A stretch of 64,000 nucleotides of DNA from Eleusine coracana subsp. coracana (Eukaryota; Streptophyta; Magnoliopsida; Poales; Poaceae). A program made the position numbers and the translations under genes. Numbering within the stretch: position 1 is the first letter of the stretch; the number at the start of each line of letters is the position of its first letter. The DNA is taken from the NCBI GenBank assembly GCA_032690845.1, contig CM064426.1, positions 72,652,403 through 72,716,402 on the forward strand. Reading direction: 5' to 3'. The notes beneath the pieces were generated by a model. That model was not told the origin of the DNA. It ran no database searches and saw only the letters and a program-made list of their open reading frames with translations. This document shows positions 12,108-23,879 of the stretch, one piece after another.

Positions 12108-12283
12108 ACATGTTTTTTAACTTTCAGTTGATTAAAAGTTTTTAATTAATGATTTATTTCTTTGAGTTTTAATTTTTTATAGAATTATTTATATAATAAT
12201 TATAAACCATTGATCTAGGTCAATGGCTCAAAACGGTAATTGAAAGTTATCCAAACTTTCAATTAGCTAAAAATTAGAAGTCC
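12108..12283 (+). mobile_element. AT-rich MITE, copy 1 of 2
   Basis: Ends are inverted copies ('ttcagttgattaaaag' and 'ctttcaattagctaaaa'). The whole segment, including 'gaattatttatataataatt' in the middle, recurs inverted at 45371-45552. Exact ends and TSD are uncertain. Confidence 0.6.
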
Positions 12284-12720
12284 TTTTTTTTAATGATATT
12301 TCGGCTTTCAAGACCTTTACTCAATCTTAAATCTTAAATACTAGTAGTTGTTCAGGATGTCTCTCCGCTATACACCCTCCTCTCTTAGGACGGGTTATAA
12401 AACCTGGAGCATTTGTTCGCTATGAATCCTTCAATTCAAGAATATAGACACAAAAGAATAACACACCCTTATCCAACCAAAAGATGCATTTCCTGTTTCG
12501 ATCAGAAGTTATGCTAGTATCTAAGCAAATGTGCGAACAGAACAGATAAATTTGGGAAAGGTCCTTAAGTACACTATTATTTTTCTCTCAAACATCTCGT
12601 AGGTAGTAATTAAAAGGTAATTAACTCTGAAAAATATGAAAACATACCTCTGTGGCCATAATATGAGATTGCAGCATCGTGGAATTTAGCTTGTAGCTGC
12701 AAACTGTAGGTCGCTTTAAC

Positions 12721-12861
12721 TCGGGATGGGCATGGGTATCTATGGATCTTCTCTAGTTCAAAAAAAAATAAACTAGTTTTTGATTTTTCCTCCTAAAATT
12801 GGATCATTAGTTCTTTATTTAAACTAGGTGGGATCCATGGATCGCTCCATGCCCATCGCGA
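12721..12861. mobile_element. hAT-type MITE (141 bp)
   Basis: Terminal inverted repeat TCGGGATGGGCATGG on the left against CCATGCCCATCGCGA on the right (one mismatch). An exact 8-bp target-site duplication GCTTTAAC flanks it (12713-12720 and 12862-12869). 8-bp duplications are typical of hAT elements. Confidence 0.8.
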
Positions 12862-13036
12862 GCTTTAACGGATAGGATTTCTTTATCGTTTACTTTCGTG
12901 ACAATGGTCACTCTGGGTTTTGTCAACTACAGAACATATGAATAAGCCAGTAAACTTCATCCCGAACTTATGCAGAGATTGATGAATGCTTGGAGGCTTG
13001 GAGCAAACAATGGTACCTTTGAAAGTAAACAAGTAA

Positions 13037-13584
13037 GGCTCCGTTTGGGACATAGGTTTTTTAAAGGAATTTTCAAAGGAATCTGTTCCTTCATTTCACT
13101 GATGTCATGGTACGTTTGGGAACCAGGAAATCGTAGGAAACTTACATGGGAATTCTGCAGGAAGGAAGATGCTACCCGTACTTTCACAGGAATGAAAAAA
13201 TGAGCTCCGATCCAAGGAAATTGTTAGTGCTGGTGAATATCGTAATTAACAAGAGATCTTATTACTTGTGGCCACAGTAATATAATATAATATAAGATGC
13301 ACCCAGTACTTTACGGTAGAATGAGCTTTACTAACTGTTCTTTATGTGCATTAAATGGTAATAACATAGCTTAAACCATTTTTTAGACCAATTTTAAAAA
13401 ATAATTAAGTTGCACTAATATTTTTATTCCTGTATTTCTATTCCTACATTCCAAACACCTTAAGTTTTTCATTCCTTTGTTTTTCATTCCTATAGTTTTC
13501 TTGCTAATTCAATTCCTTTGTTTTCTTTGTTCCTACGTTTTTTCCTATTCCTGTGTTCTTCATTCCTCTGTTCCAAACAGACCC
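13037..13584. mobile_element. Tourist-like (PIF/Harbinger) MITE (548 bp)
   Basis: Left end GGCTCCGTTTGGGAC and right end GTTCCAAACAGACCC are inverted repeats; TAA flanks both sides (13034-13036, 13585-13587), the usual PIF/Harbinger target. The interior is rich in 'attcctttg'/'caaaggaat' words and non-coding. Confidence 0.75.
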
Positions 13585-14426
13585 TAAGGCAATCTCTCAC
13601 AGATATCAAGAAGCAGAGCTGCAAAAAGCATTCATCAACAGGATAAGTTATTTTCTTATTCCCTCCGTTGCGTTTTTCATGTCGTTCCGACCAAATAATA
13701 TCGGCTCCTGTCAACACAAAATCTTTGTCTGAAACCACAAGAGAAATCTGGAGTAGTAAAAGATAAGGATCACGTGCACGGGCAATTTGTGCAAGAACAG
13801 ATGAACTGAGACGCCCTCGTGTACAGCCGTCTCCAAACATTTTGACAATGAACCTCTTTGCAGATCACCCATTTTCCTGGTTCAGCGAAATTATTATTAC
13901 GTCCGAGGAGATATCATGCCTCTTGGTTAGTCCCAAAAGACCACAAGAAAAATCTCTGCTTCCATTGTTCTGCCCATTTTATTCCAAGTGATGACGTATA
14001 CATGATCATCTCTCAGTACATCCAGTCACAGAAATGAAACAGTACAGCACAGCACGTATTCTGAAGCAAGAACAATAAATTCATTAGAGCTACTCTACAG
14101 TCCACGGAGTACACCAAGTATCTAAGTATATATGAAGCATGACTGTGCCCAAGACATTTGAGGTCCATACAGAGTACAAAGATGTTGTCTCAAGAAGAAA
14201 AAACGGCACATTATTTATGATTCACATTTCAGAACAGAAAGCTAACAAAGATTATGTATATGTGTCTGGAAAGACAAACATGTACAAGTGAAACATACAA
14301 GCATGCATGCAACCGTAGCTACGAATTGAAGCTGCTAACAATGACTCACAAAAATATATAGTAGTACTCTACAAGCAAGTCAGGTACTATTGATTAGTGT
14401 CACAACCATACGGATATGATCTGTAT

Positions 14427-15622
14427 TTACATATCCGTGGAGACCTCCAAGATCCTCCCGAGCTCGTCCCAGGTGCTACTGCCGTCCTGAACGAAGCTCG
14501 TCAGCTCGCTCCAAGCCACCGCTGACGGAGATGTTGCCGGCTTCTTGACCTTCATCATGTCTTCTGGCGAGGCGCCGTGTAAACTGTGACTGTGAAGCAG
14601 GAACGTCTGGCTATGGTCAATGGCATGAGAAGCCTCGCTCACATCCGTCGTTGTTGACTCAAAGCTGCTTGCCGTGGATGCGCATCCGGTGTAGAAGAGC
14701 TGGTGATGGTGGTTGTACTCCAACTGCTTCTGCAGCTGATGGCTAATTCGTTTATTGCCGCCCTGTTCTTGCTTAATCTGCTGCTGGAACCTCCGGTTGT
14801 ACGACAACTTCCTCTTGAAGATCCGGCAGATCGTCCATATTTCCTAAGATATCCAAGATTAAAATATGTAAAATGACACAATTTTACTCTACTCTTAATT
14901 TGTTACCAGGAATTATTATCTGAATTTGTTAGCACTTATTACTGCATCTTGGAAGTCAGCTGATGATGTGGAGGGGAGGCGGAACTCGTGCATCATCCAG
15001 TCGGTCTTGGTGCCCCTGCCGGCGCTGCCGCGGTAGTAGACGAGAGACTTCTTGAGGCCAACGCACTCGCCGGCGCCGGCGCCGTCGTGTACGGGCTTGT
15101 CGATGCCGGTGGCCTTCCAGAAGCCGGAGCCGGTGACGCGGTTGGGCCTGATGCTGTTCCTGTATTTCCGACCACGCAGGCAGAAGAAGTACCATTCTTT
15201 CTCTCCGGCTCCCTGTACCACTTGCCGAGCTACACCTGCATGCATATGCGTGTCATGTGTCAACACAATAAGCTAGCTCTATGTATTGCATCTTAATTTC
15301 TGCCATAAAAAGTCTGATAGCTAGCTACTCCCTTATCTAGTCCCGGCTTCAATCCGGTATCAAAGAAGAGCACAGTCAAACCATGGGCATGCTCATGCAG
15401 CACATGTGTGCATGCCAACTTACTTGGAAGATCCCAGGGGTCATGCTTGTAGATATCCATCTCCTTGATTATGTCAATACTGAAACTTCTCCCCTCCATC
15501 TTTCTCTTCAGATAGAATCCGAGGAGTTCCTGATCGGTCGGATGGAACCGGAAGCCCGGGAACACCAAATCATCCTCTTTGTTTCCATCTTCCATCCTTT
15601 CCTCCATCGGCTTCTTCTCCAT
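14427..15622 (-). CDS. NAC-domain transcription factor
   Basis: Three exons, 15622-15424, 15220-14943 and 14843-14427, join in phase through GT-AG introns to give 297 aa. All five NAC subdomains are present: A (PGFRFHPTDQELLGFYLKRK), B (DIIKEMDIYKHDPWDLP), C (GEKEWYFFCLRGRKYRNS, then RVTGSGFWKATG), D (GLKKSLVYYRG, TKTDWMMHEFRL) and E (EIWTICRIFKRK). The two intron positions match those typical of NAC genes. The C-terminal half is Gln/His/Ser-rich and ends in a Trp-containing acidic stretch, as expected for an activation region. NAC proteins bind CACG-core promoter sites in the nucleus and control development and stress responses. Sequence style recalls the ANAC042/JUB1 branch, but that is an impression only. 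The start is the first ATG in the frame (15622); nearby in-frame ATGs would shorten it by only a few residues. Confidence 0.94.
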
Positions 15623-15939
15623 GACCACCTATAGGAGCTTGTCTCTAGAAGCTAAGCTTATTGGTGCATTAAGTTTCTAGGGCTGGATTAGCTTCTCACT
15701 TGGTCATGAATCTGGGCTGTGTACGGCCGGCTGTGGTTCTTGTATTAATAAGTTGTATGCATGGTATCATTGTCACACATGTTGTCACTTGTCAGTGGAA
15801 AAAACAATGTTTTGTCCCGTGAGAGGAAAGTAGGTATCAACTTAAACTGTAAAAAATACGGCAATGTAATCTATAGCTTACAAACTTTTAAAACACGGTA
15901 TTTGACTTCGAATATATCTTTGTTGCTGCTTTTGAATGG

Positions 15940-16490
15940 TTCAGGACTCTGTCCGATATTAGTGCAGATGGTGTTCGCAACTGCCTTCATGGTTGCAGTA
16001 TTGTGTCAAGGCAAGGAGGAGGTCATATGCTCTTTTTACTTTGTAGGAGTGTGTTTACTTTGTTTGAGCCTTTCTTTTGCTGTGTTGAATTATCTCCCCT
16101 CTCCCCACAAAAGGTGTGGTGCCAAATATTATTATTATCAGATGATCTTTTTTTTTTAGTTTTTTGTCCCAACGAGAAAATTGATTTAGAAAATAAAGTG
16201 GGAATTTCACGTCAAAAAAAATAAAGTGGGAATGTTAAACCAGCATTGGACAAGAGAAATAAAGCTACTTGCTCCGATCGTTTCTGCCTCATAAAGAAGT
16301 GCAACTTAGAATTCAGCTATCCTTTTAATTACTTATAGTGGAGGACTGGAGGTCACTCTATATATAGTGTTATACAAAGTTATGGAAGAAATTGTCCAAT
16401 TTAATATAAAAAGCCAAAGGGACACTTGGAACGGAAAATCTTGGAGAAGCTTCGGATTAGGTTAGAAAATGAGCCCTCCTGGAGTTGTTT
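15940..16490 (+). repeat. Segment shared with 49.92-50.33 kb; hydrophobic exon-like ORF
   Basis: Sequence from 'ggactctgtccgatatta' through 'cttggagaagcttcggatta' is collinear with 49928-50310. Both copies contain an open, hydrophobic stretch after an 'attatt/attag…cag' acceptor-like signal (VFATAFMVAVLCQG here; VVVAVAFMVTYNIVP there). This copy is interrupted by small changes. It may derive from the last exon of a membrane-protein gene or from a dispersed repeat; I cannot tell which. Confidence 0.5.
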
Positions 16491-17256
16491 TTTGGAGCCC
16501 TGAGTCCTCCTTTACCAGTAGAAGAATCTCATACAATTCATACTAGCAAACTACTGCCACAAGAATTAGTCGCTGTGAAGAAAGTGATACCTACACATAG
16601 CATGGGAAGAAAAGATGGTTGAACTCTTTTCCAACTTTGGAAAAGGGACCATCGTTTTCAGCCTGAACAAATCGATCTAATCCAAACTCCCTGGACGAAA
16701 TGCAGTGAACAGCTATAGAACTGTAAGCGGAGAGGGAATCTATACACCTTATTAAGAGATGTAGGGTCGTCTATACACCTTATTAAGAAAGGTGGGGTCG
16801 TCTATGTAGTTTTTTTGTGTCCGTCGCTACTGTTCGATTTTTGCTACGTGAAGTCCAACTTCGATCAATGAAAGCAGGGAAGGAGGAAAAACTAACCGTA
16901 AAAGCTAGGAAGAAAAAATTCCGAATTTGTTCCAGCTTGGAAAAAAAGATCCACGTTCATCACAAGAAAGGGAAAAAAATCTAAGTCTGGTTATCCCCTT
17001 TGCAATCCTTTTCTTCTCTATCTCTTCGATCTCCCATTACAGTTACAGGGTCCTCCAGGCTGCCGCATCAAGAGCTGAAGAAATCATGGATTGTCGTGGA
17101 TCTCCATCCGTTGCTGCCGCACGTCAAGTAGCCCTCGTTCGCAGCTCTTCCGACTGCTGCCCGGATGTCAAAAACCGTCGCGACGTCATCTACGCCGTCA
17201 TGACGTTGTTGCATGGCCTGGTACCTGCGTTGGACAACATCAGCAATGCCGTTGCA

Positions 17257-18708
17257 GATCGATTGCCTACATGAAAAGGCAGAATTGCTACAACGCTCTG
17301 GAAGACTCATCCTGGTCAAGATAGTTCTGACAGCCATCCCAATTCATCTCCTTCTCGCAATAGAGGCACCCAAATGGTTCATTAAAGCCATCGATAAATT
17401 CTGACGGGGTTTCCTCTGGCAAGGATCCAAGGACTGCGAAGGAGGACAATGTCCTGTAGCTTGGCCACGCATAACCAGACCGCTCCAACTTGGTGGACTA
17501 GGAGTTCAAAACCTTGAAGTCCTGGCATGGTCGTTACGAATGCGCTGGATGTGGAAAGAGAAAACTGATCCCACCAAACCTTGGGCGGAATTACAGCTCC
17601 ACATGCCAGGGGTTGTTGCAGCTATGTTCAAGATTTCAGTGACAACAATTCTAGGCGATGGCAAATCGGCCAAGTTCTGGACCGACCGCTGGCTCCAAGG
17701 CAACAGCATAGAAGACACTACACCTGCAATAATGCTCTTTGTTCGAAAGACAGGCTGGCACAAACGCACAGTATATCAAGCTCTCCAAGGCAATGCTTGG
17801 CTAAAGGACATTATTGGAGGATTATCGGTTCTAGCAACTTGGCAATTGATTCAGCTGTGGGCGGTGGTTCAGCAGACCCAACTACAAGAGGAGCCAGATA
17901 GACACTGTTGGACACCAAATGCGAGCGGAGAGTTCACAACCAAGTCTGCATACCAGAGATTCTTCGTCGGTAGCACGGAATTTGAACCGTATAAAAGATT
18001 ATGGAAATACTGGGCTCCACTGAAGATTAAAATCTTCATGTGGTTGGCTTGTATTACGGAGATGCTGGACAACAGACAATAAAAGATTATGGAAATACTG
18101 GGCTCCACTGAAGATTAAAATCTTCATGTGGTTGGCTTGTATTACGGAGATGCTGGACAACAGACAAACTTGCACGCCGGGGATTGCCTCATCCGGAACG
18201 ATGTCCGTTCTGTGATCAGGAGGACGAGACGATCGACCATCTGCTAACCAAGTGTGTCTATGCACGTGAAGCTTGGTACCGAGTGTTCATGGCGCTCGGT
18301 CTACAACCATTAATTCCGACACAGCAAGAGCGTGTTGCAGATTGGTGGTGATGGGCGTCGCGAAGAATGCCGCGAGACAAAAGAAAGGGATTCAATTCTC
18401 TGGTTATGCTGGTTTGTTGGACGCCATGGAAGAGGAGGTACCGTTGTGTCTTCGACAATGTCCCGCCTCACATGGATGACATCGATGCTGAGGTGTGCCG
18501 CGAGGCAGCACTATGGGGCATTGCTCGAGCACAGAGACTACAGAGCCTGTTATAGGCCTTAATAGTTTTAGTGGTAGTTTTAAACTTTCGCAGGTGATCA
18601 TATAAACTAACACAGTACCGGGCCGTTCACTCTTGTACTTTACTATTTCTTCTCCTTAATATAATGACGCGCAGCTCTTCTAGGTGTTCTGAGGAAAAAA
18701 AAAAGCGT
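17257..18708 (+). mobile_element. 5'-truncated L1-type LINE with zf-RVT end
   Basis: The 3' end of a plant non-LTR retrotransposon ORF2. Visible landmarks are KAELLQRSGRLILVK, a QLGGLGVQNLEVLA stretch (LGGLGI-type motif), NASGEFTTKSAYQRFF, and a zinc-binding zf-RVT end reading CPFCDQEDETIDHLLTKC then REAWYRVF. The frame is broken (stop at about 17401, an 88-bp tandem duplication at 17992-18167). The 3' tail 'ataatgacgcgcagctctt' and an A-run (18695-18704) are typical of grass LINEs. A 10-bp TGCCGTTGCA repeat (17247-17256 and 18709-18718) is the likely target duplication. There is no polymerase domain, so it is dead. Confidence 0.85.
17992..18167 (+). repeat. Identical 88-bp tandem duplication inside LINE
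   Basis: Two head-to-tail 88-bp units (17992-18079, 18080-18167), identical as far as I can read. The length is not a multiple of three and the junction introduces TAA, so it disrupts the LINE ORF. Confidence 0.97.
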
Positions 18709-19784
18709 TGCCGTTGCATACCACCATCGCCTGCCCTGCCTTAAACCTTATTAATCATGTCGTCTTCCCTACCGGCTCGAGGGTATTTTCACCGGCAGGC
18801 GTGAGAAGCAAACGTTGCTTCCGCGATGGCAGCTGCAGGGCTTCAGAAGATCGTGAAGAAATAGATCAATCTGGTGAGTTTCGTCTTTGAGTTCTGAGTT
18901 TACTATGGAGCTTGGGATTAATGTTTTTCCTTTTCTCGGAACTCGAGAACATACCTATAGAAGAGTTGTTAGCCTCGAGCGCAGCGGGAAAAGCCACACA
19001 TTTGCTGAAGATGAGTACCGAGGTTAGATTCCTTCCTTTTTCAAATTCATTTTTTCTTCTATGAATGAATAAAACGCAGATCAATATATTTTGTTCCCTG
19101 AAAATGCTATATCAAACTGTCGAAGTTTGAACCAACGTTTTATTTGCATTGTCCTCCATTTTCATATAGCGGACAGGGTCTTGTCGAAGAGAAAAAAAAT
19201 TATTCTGGCAGTTTCATATAGTATACCCCGCGCGTTGCTGTGGGCATTATAGAAATGACTTTTTGCTATACTAAGAGGTGGAAACAAAGAAGTGTGCAGT
19301 CGATTGACAAAAGTTGCTTTCGTAAATGTGGAGATATTATTTAGTACTCTCTGATTATTAATACAATGATTTCAGTTTTTGCAGGAAAACTAAATTCTTG
19401 AAATTATGGTCACATGAGAAATAAATATATGAGATGATAGGTCAAAAGGTTTTATTTGAGACTACGGTTACACTAAAATTGATGCTTCAATGCGAGAATG
19501 CAGAAGGTCTATACAAACTAAGAGAAATTGATGAGTAAATGTATTGCTAGCATGAAAGCATATACAGTATAAAAGATCTCAAAGATTACTCGAAAATCAA
19601 AATAGGAACGAAATGAGTAAATAAACTCACGTGCTGCCATGCATTTTCCTCGTCTACTTCCCCATCGAAAGATAGAGATATGAATAAAGTAGTAGAGTGG
19701 AAGAGGTGGGATGTGCACAGCTCTACACGGTGCCTCATTCCTTATATAGGAAATTGGCTTATCGGTTACTGAAGAGGAAACAAT

Positions 19785-20027
19785 GCAGCACATACGGGAG
19801 AGTGCAGTTAGTGAATATTAAATAGGATGATTTCAGTTATAGTATATTTAGTGGGAATAGATGTGCATAATGAGGCAGGGAAAAGTATTAGTGCTACTAA
19901 TTAGCAGCACATACGGGAGAGTGCAGTTAGTGGATGTTACATATGATGATTTCAGTTATAGTGTTTTTAGTGGGAATAGATATTGTAATAATGCAGAGAA
20001 GAGTATCAGTGCTACTAATTAATCTGG
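19785..20027 (+). repeat. Two-copy 129-bp tandem repeat
   Basis: Unit 1 starts at 19785 and unit 2 at 19914, both with 'gcagcacatacgggagagtg'. The units are about 90% alike through 'gtgctactaatta'. Confidence 0.93.
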
Positions 20028-20154
20028 TCTCTTGATTACACGGACTATACCCTCGTGACCTACTGGAAAATATGAAACACTAAGTGAATAAGTGCTAGTG
20101 AATAATTAGAGGAAGGGAATTTGATGTCTGAGTCATAACTGCATTGGAATAAAC

Positions 20155-20790
20155 GGATGGACAGATGAGACTCAATCCTCATGATCCAACGGTGGAAAAT
20201 ATTGAGATGATGTGGCAGCATGAGAGTTGAGAGAAATAGGAGTCAATGATCTTTAGTGGGTTGCTCTTACTAAAGATACGCAGCAGCTTCCTTTTGATGA
20301 ATCAATAGCTGTAGGTACACCCCCGAGCCCTGACATGGTGACATCGTAAGGGCAGGAACAACTAAAGGAGTAGATGTTTTCATTTCGGGGTCTGACTGAA
20401 GGAGAATTTGTACTGAGTCGGAGAGGAATTGGAAGGGAAACAAGAGCATTAACAAAGACCATTTGATTACCTAGAGTGCAGGCGGCCGTTTATGGTAACG
20501 TGAAACATGAAAGAGGAGGAGCTCCTGAGAGAGAGAGGAAAATTGCCTATCGGTTATGTACAGTAAGTTAGTGGATGGTTAATTAAGACAAAAGAAATAA
20601 TGACTTTATGTGCTAGGCAATGTACACGAAATTGATGGTGATGGATTACTGCTCATCGGATACATGCATGGATGGACAGATTTAAATGGGAACAAAGATC
20701 TAATGGTGAAAAATAATTGAGGTGACGTGGCTCAACGTGCTTGCAGAGAAATAGAAGTTATAACCTTTAGTGGGTTGCTTCTTTTATATA
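20155..20790 (+). repeat. Diverged direct repeat
   Basis: 20155-20275 and 20655-20790 share 'ggatggacagat', 'ggtgaaaa'-type words, 'gagaaatag' and end with 'ctttagtgggttgct'. Likely remnants of an older duplication or a repeat-element end. Confidence 0.55.
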
Positions 20791-21969
20791 TATGTAGATA
20801 AATACTGATACTCCATACAAATTTGGTCACGTCTAAGTGGAATATTAGCTGGATGTGCTGATCACCCAATGAAGTAATATGTAGAGAGCAATTAATGTCT
20901 TTTCTGAGTGCATTATCAGTTTTTGTTAAATCTGCACAATCAGCCTTATGCCATCTTAGTTCATTCTGGTTTAGCTAGGTTGGTGATGTCATCCTTCAAT
21001 GTCAGTTGAGAGCATCTCACATTCTTGCAAGTTGATCAGCATAGTTTATTATGATCAACTGATCATCTTTTAATCTCCGTTGAGAGCATCTCACATTCTT
21101 GCAATTAATAAAAGTTCAGTAGCAAGACTGAATTACTTGTACAATTGATGAATTTTTGAGCTATACTGTTTTCACATTGATGTATATACAATACTTATTA
21201 CTTGAGTTATTTATTTCCACAAAATTTCACATCTAAACTTTAGTTCTGAACTTTTACACTTTGTTCCTTCATTACTTTCATAAGTATTTGCTAATTTATG
21301 CTTCTTGTTATTCAATTTTAGATAAAATACGGACCGGAAGAAAAACAGTGGCCTTCCAAACCTGCGACTCGATTTCAAGCACGGATGATGGTATTGATAA
21401 AAAAAAAGTAGCAAAAAAGGAATAAGGAAAAAGAAAAATATATGCATCGCTGATGAACAGAAACAACAACAAAAATAAGAAATGGGATAAAAGTATCAAC
21501 CGGATACAGGTATTTCTATTTCAATAATTGTTTCCTCCGCTCAGTTTCCCGTCTCATATTTCTACTCTCTTCCTCTTATCCTAAACGAGTTTTGTTATGG
21601 TGTTCGGAATTCGTATTAACCATTCATCGAGTTAGATCTAAGGATTAATAAGGAGGAGGTACCTGCTGAGAGATACTTTAAGTTATGGACCAGTACTAAA
21701 ATTAGTAGGACCAGTACCAATAATTATTAGTTTTTAATTACATAAAGAGTAATTTAGTATCGTATTACTATATGAATTACATATTATGTACAACATACTT
21801 TGTCTGTCCCCTTCAAACACCACTTCGGCTCTCACCTCCCCCCTGCCTCGAGACGCACCGACGAGGACGGGGATTAGCGGCGAGGAACAGAGAAACCGTC
21901 GTCGTTCTTAGACTCTAGAAAGAAAACAAATCGAGCAAGCGGATCCAATGAGGACGGGCGGCGACCGGT

Positions 21970-22150
21970 GAGCGGCGAGGACGGCCAGCGAATCGAGCGT
22001 CTCGTTGAGAACAGAGGAACTGTGGGCGTCGGGCGGCGAGCGGTGAGGACGGGCGTCGAGCAGCAAGGGTGTCGAGCGGCGAGGACGGGCGGCGAGCAGC
22101 GAGGACGGCCAGCGAATCGAGCGGCTCGTCAAGGAACAGAGGCACCGTCC
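21970..22150 (+). repeat. GC-rich tandem repeat (~124 bp period)
   Basis: 'gaggacggccagcgaatcga' occurs at about 21977 and 22101, each followed by a related 'gcg(t/g)ctcgt' and 'gaacagagg'. Between them shorter 'ggcgaggacgggcg' units repeat. Confidence 0.85.
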
Positions 22151-22777
22151 GTTCTAAGACTCGGAGGTGTATACGTCCAATAGTATTGTAAATAAGTACC
22201 AAAATACATCTAATAGTAATTAATTAAAAACGTTATTATCAATTTAAAATCAATGGTTGTGATTAATTGATGAGGAGGTACCTGAGGTACCGATCAAACA
22301 CCAAAACAAATCTCATCCTAAAAAGGTAAGGATAAATTGCTCCTCCATTGGAGGATACATTTTTTTTTATCTTTCTTGACTGCTCCCTAGCTGGGTGATT
22401 AGAATTTTATTTTAGAGGCCGTTTTATCTTTGTTTCAACCGGCGTGAATGTAATCTACAAACCCTTGGGTGTGTTGTGTGCATTGTAATAGGCTCTTATC
22501 CTATTTTCGCTCTCATGCATCTTCAAGAAAAAAAAATTAAGGTTGAAGGATAACCTCCTGAATCAGGTGTGTGAGCAGGTTACTATTTATCTTTGTTGTT
22601 TGTATGAACATTTCAAAGACAGAAATGTAAACGTGAAAAAAGAGGAGAGGATAACACAAGATTGATATATCTGTTTACAGTTAAAACCATATGGTTACTC
22701 GCTCATACTTTCTTCTTTTTTTTAAAGAGAAAAATGTGCTGCTAATTAGTTTAGCCTTCACTCCTTAAATCACATGT

Positions 22778-22873
22778 TTGCAAAAATTGGGTTTCTAATT
22801 CTTCTTCTGTTATTGAATGAATGGGTTGCAAAAAATGGGTTTCTAATTCTTGTTCTGTTATTGAATGAATGAA
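22778..22873 (+). repeat. 48-bp tandem repeat, two copies
   Basis: Units at 22778 and 22826, each with 'gggtttctaattctt' and 'ttctgttattgaatgaatg'; only a few differences. Confidence 0.92.
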
Positions 22874-23405
22874 TTTTTAATTATTTGAACTTATTCCAAC
22901 TCAAAGTTTTTTGTGCATATTTGCATAGATTCATTATAATCTAAAAGCCCGTAGCAACGTACGGACATTTTGCTAATATAAATAAATAAATTTTTGTAGA
23001 CAAAGTCCCCGCTGTGTTTTACTGGAGGAAGAAATGAGCGAAGCGAACAAAAACCAATGCAACCAAAATAGGTGTCTGGGCCGGTCCGTTGTATTTTACT
23101 GGATGGGCCTGACGGGCTGCAGAGCACATAGAGCACGGCAGCCCATGTAAAGGATCCAGAGTGAGGAAACAATATGGGCCTATCTTAGCCCAGTGTTATG
23201 AAGGCAAGACTGCGTGCGTGGTGACTGGAGTCCGCCGTGGCCCGTGGAGCAAAGATCGTCGTCCATCCTCTGTGGCCGCCGCCGCGTGAACAACATTATC
23301 TGTCGACGTCGAGTCGGAAACTCCATTCGATTTGTGTGCATCGGCATGATGGCAATGTTATAAAGGTTTGTTAGTTAATTTGTGTTGAAGACGACGCCCT
23401 ACTAA

Positions 23406-23677
23406 GGCCTTGTTCGGTTCTGCCGGAATGGGCCGGAATGAGGCCCATTCCGTGTGGAATGAATTGACCCAGAATCAAATTGCTTGCGTTAAAAAAAAAC
23501 ATATTTGATTATATTCGACTCAAAATGAAATAGGGTATGTTTTAATTATTTTTTATAGTTTATAAATCGGATTGATTCTCCACCTCAAAAGTTCCGGAAT
23601 GAAAACAAATGAATCACTTATTTCTGGCCCAAAATGATTCTTAGACCTAATTCAATCAGCTAGAAACGAACAAGGTC
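23406..23677. mobile_element. Tourist-like MITE (272 bp)
   Basis: Ends GGCCTTGTTCGGTTC and GAAACGAACAAGGTC are inverted repeats and TAA flanks each side (23403-23405, 23678-23680), the PIF/Harbinger pattern. Confidence 0.8.
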
Positions 23678-23879
23678 TAATGCAATTCGTATCCAGACTC
23701 CCAACTCTCCCGATACGGATCAACTTGAGAAGCCCGGCCGGATCGATCAACTTGGATGGATTCAACTTGGAATACGATATAGAAACACCTGATGTTGGGA
23801 TAGTAATCAGTCAGGGGCAATAATTAATCCTATACTAGCTCAATAGAATGATCGCATGGAAGTAATGGAGGACACCGCA

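Larger units (their letters stand above)
17086..18754 (+). pseudogene. Small ORF of unknown function interrupted by LINE
   Basis: An ATG at 17086 opens a frame (MDCRGSPSVAAARQVALVRS…) that runs to the LINE insertion point at 17257. If the LINE and one target-site copy are removed, the frame continues at 18709 and stops at TAA 18752-18754. No family is recognised, so this could be chance; it is recorded because the insertion is precise. Confidence 0.3.
18755..23400. other. Repeat-rich, no gene recognised
   Basis: No frame here resembles a known protein. Contents that can be named: tandem repeats at 19785-20027, 21970-22150 and 22778-22873, and a diverged duplication at 20155-20275 / 20655-20790. 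A GC-rich patch at 21840-22150 is built from the repeat there. Confidence 0.55.

Noticed and set aside
14956..15195. Frames overlapping NAC exon 2 on both strands
   Set aside because: Shadows of the GC-rich NAC exon; only one frame carries the NAC subdomains.
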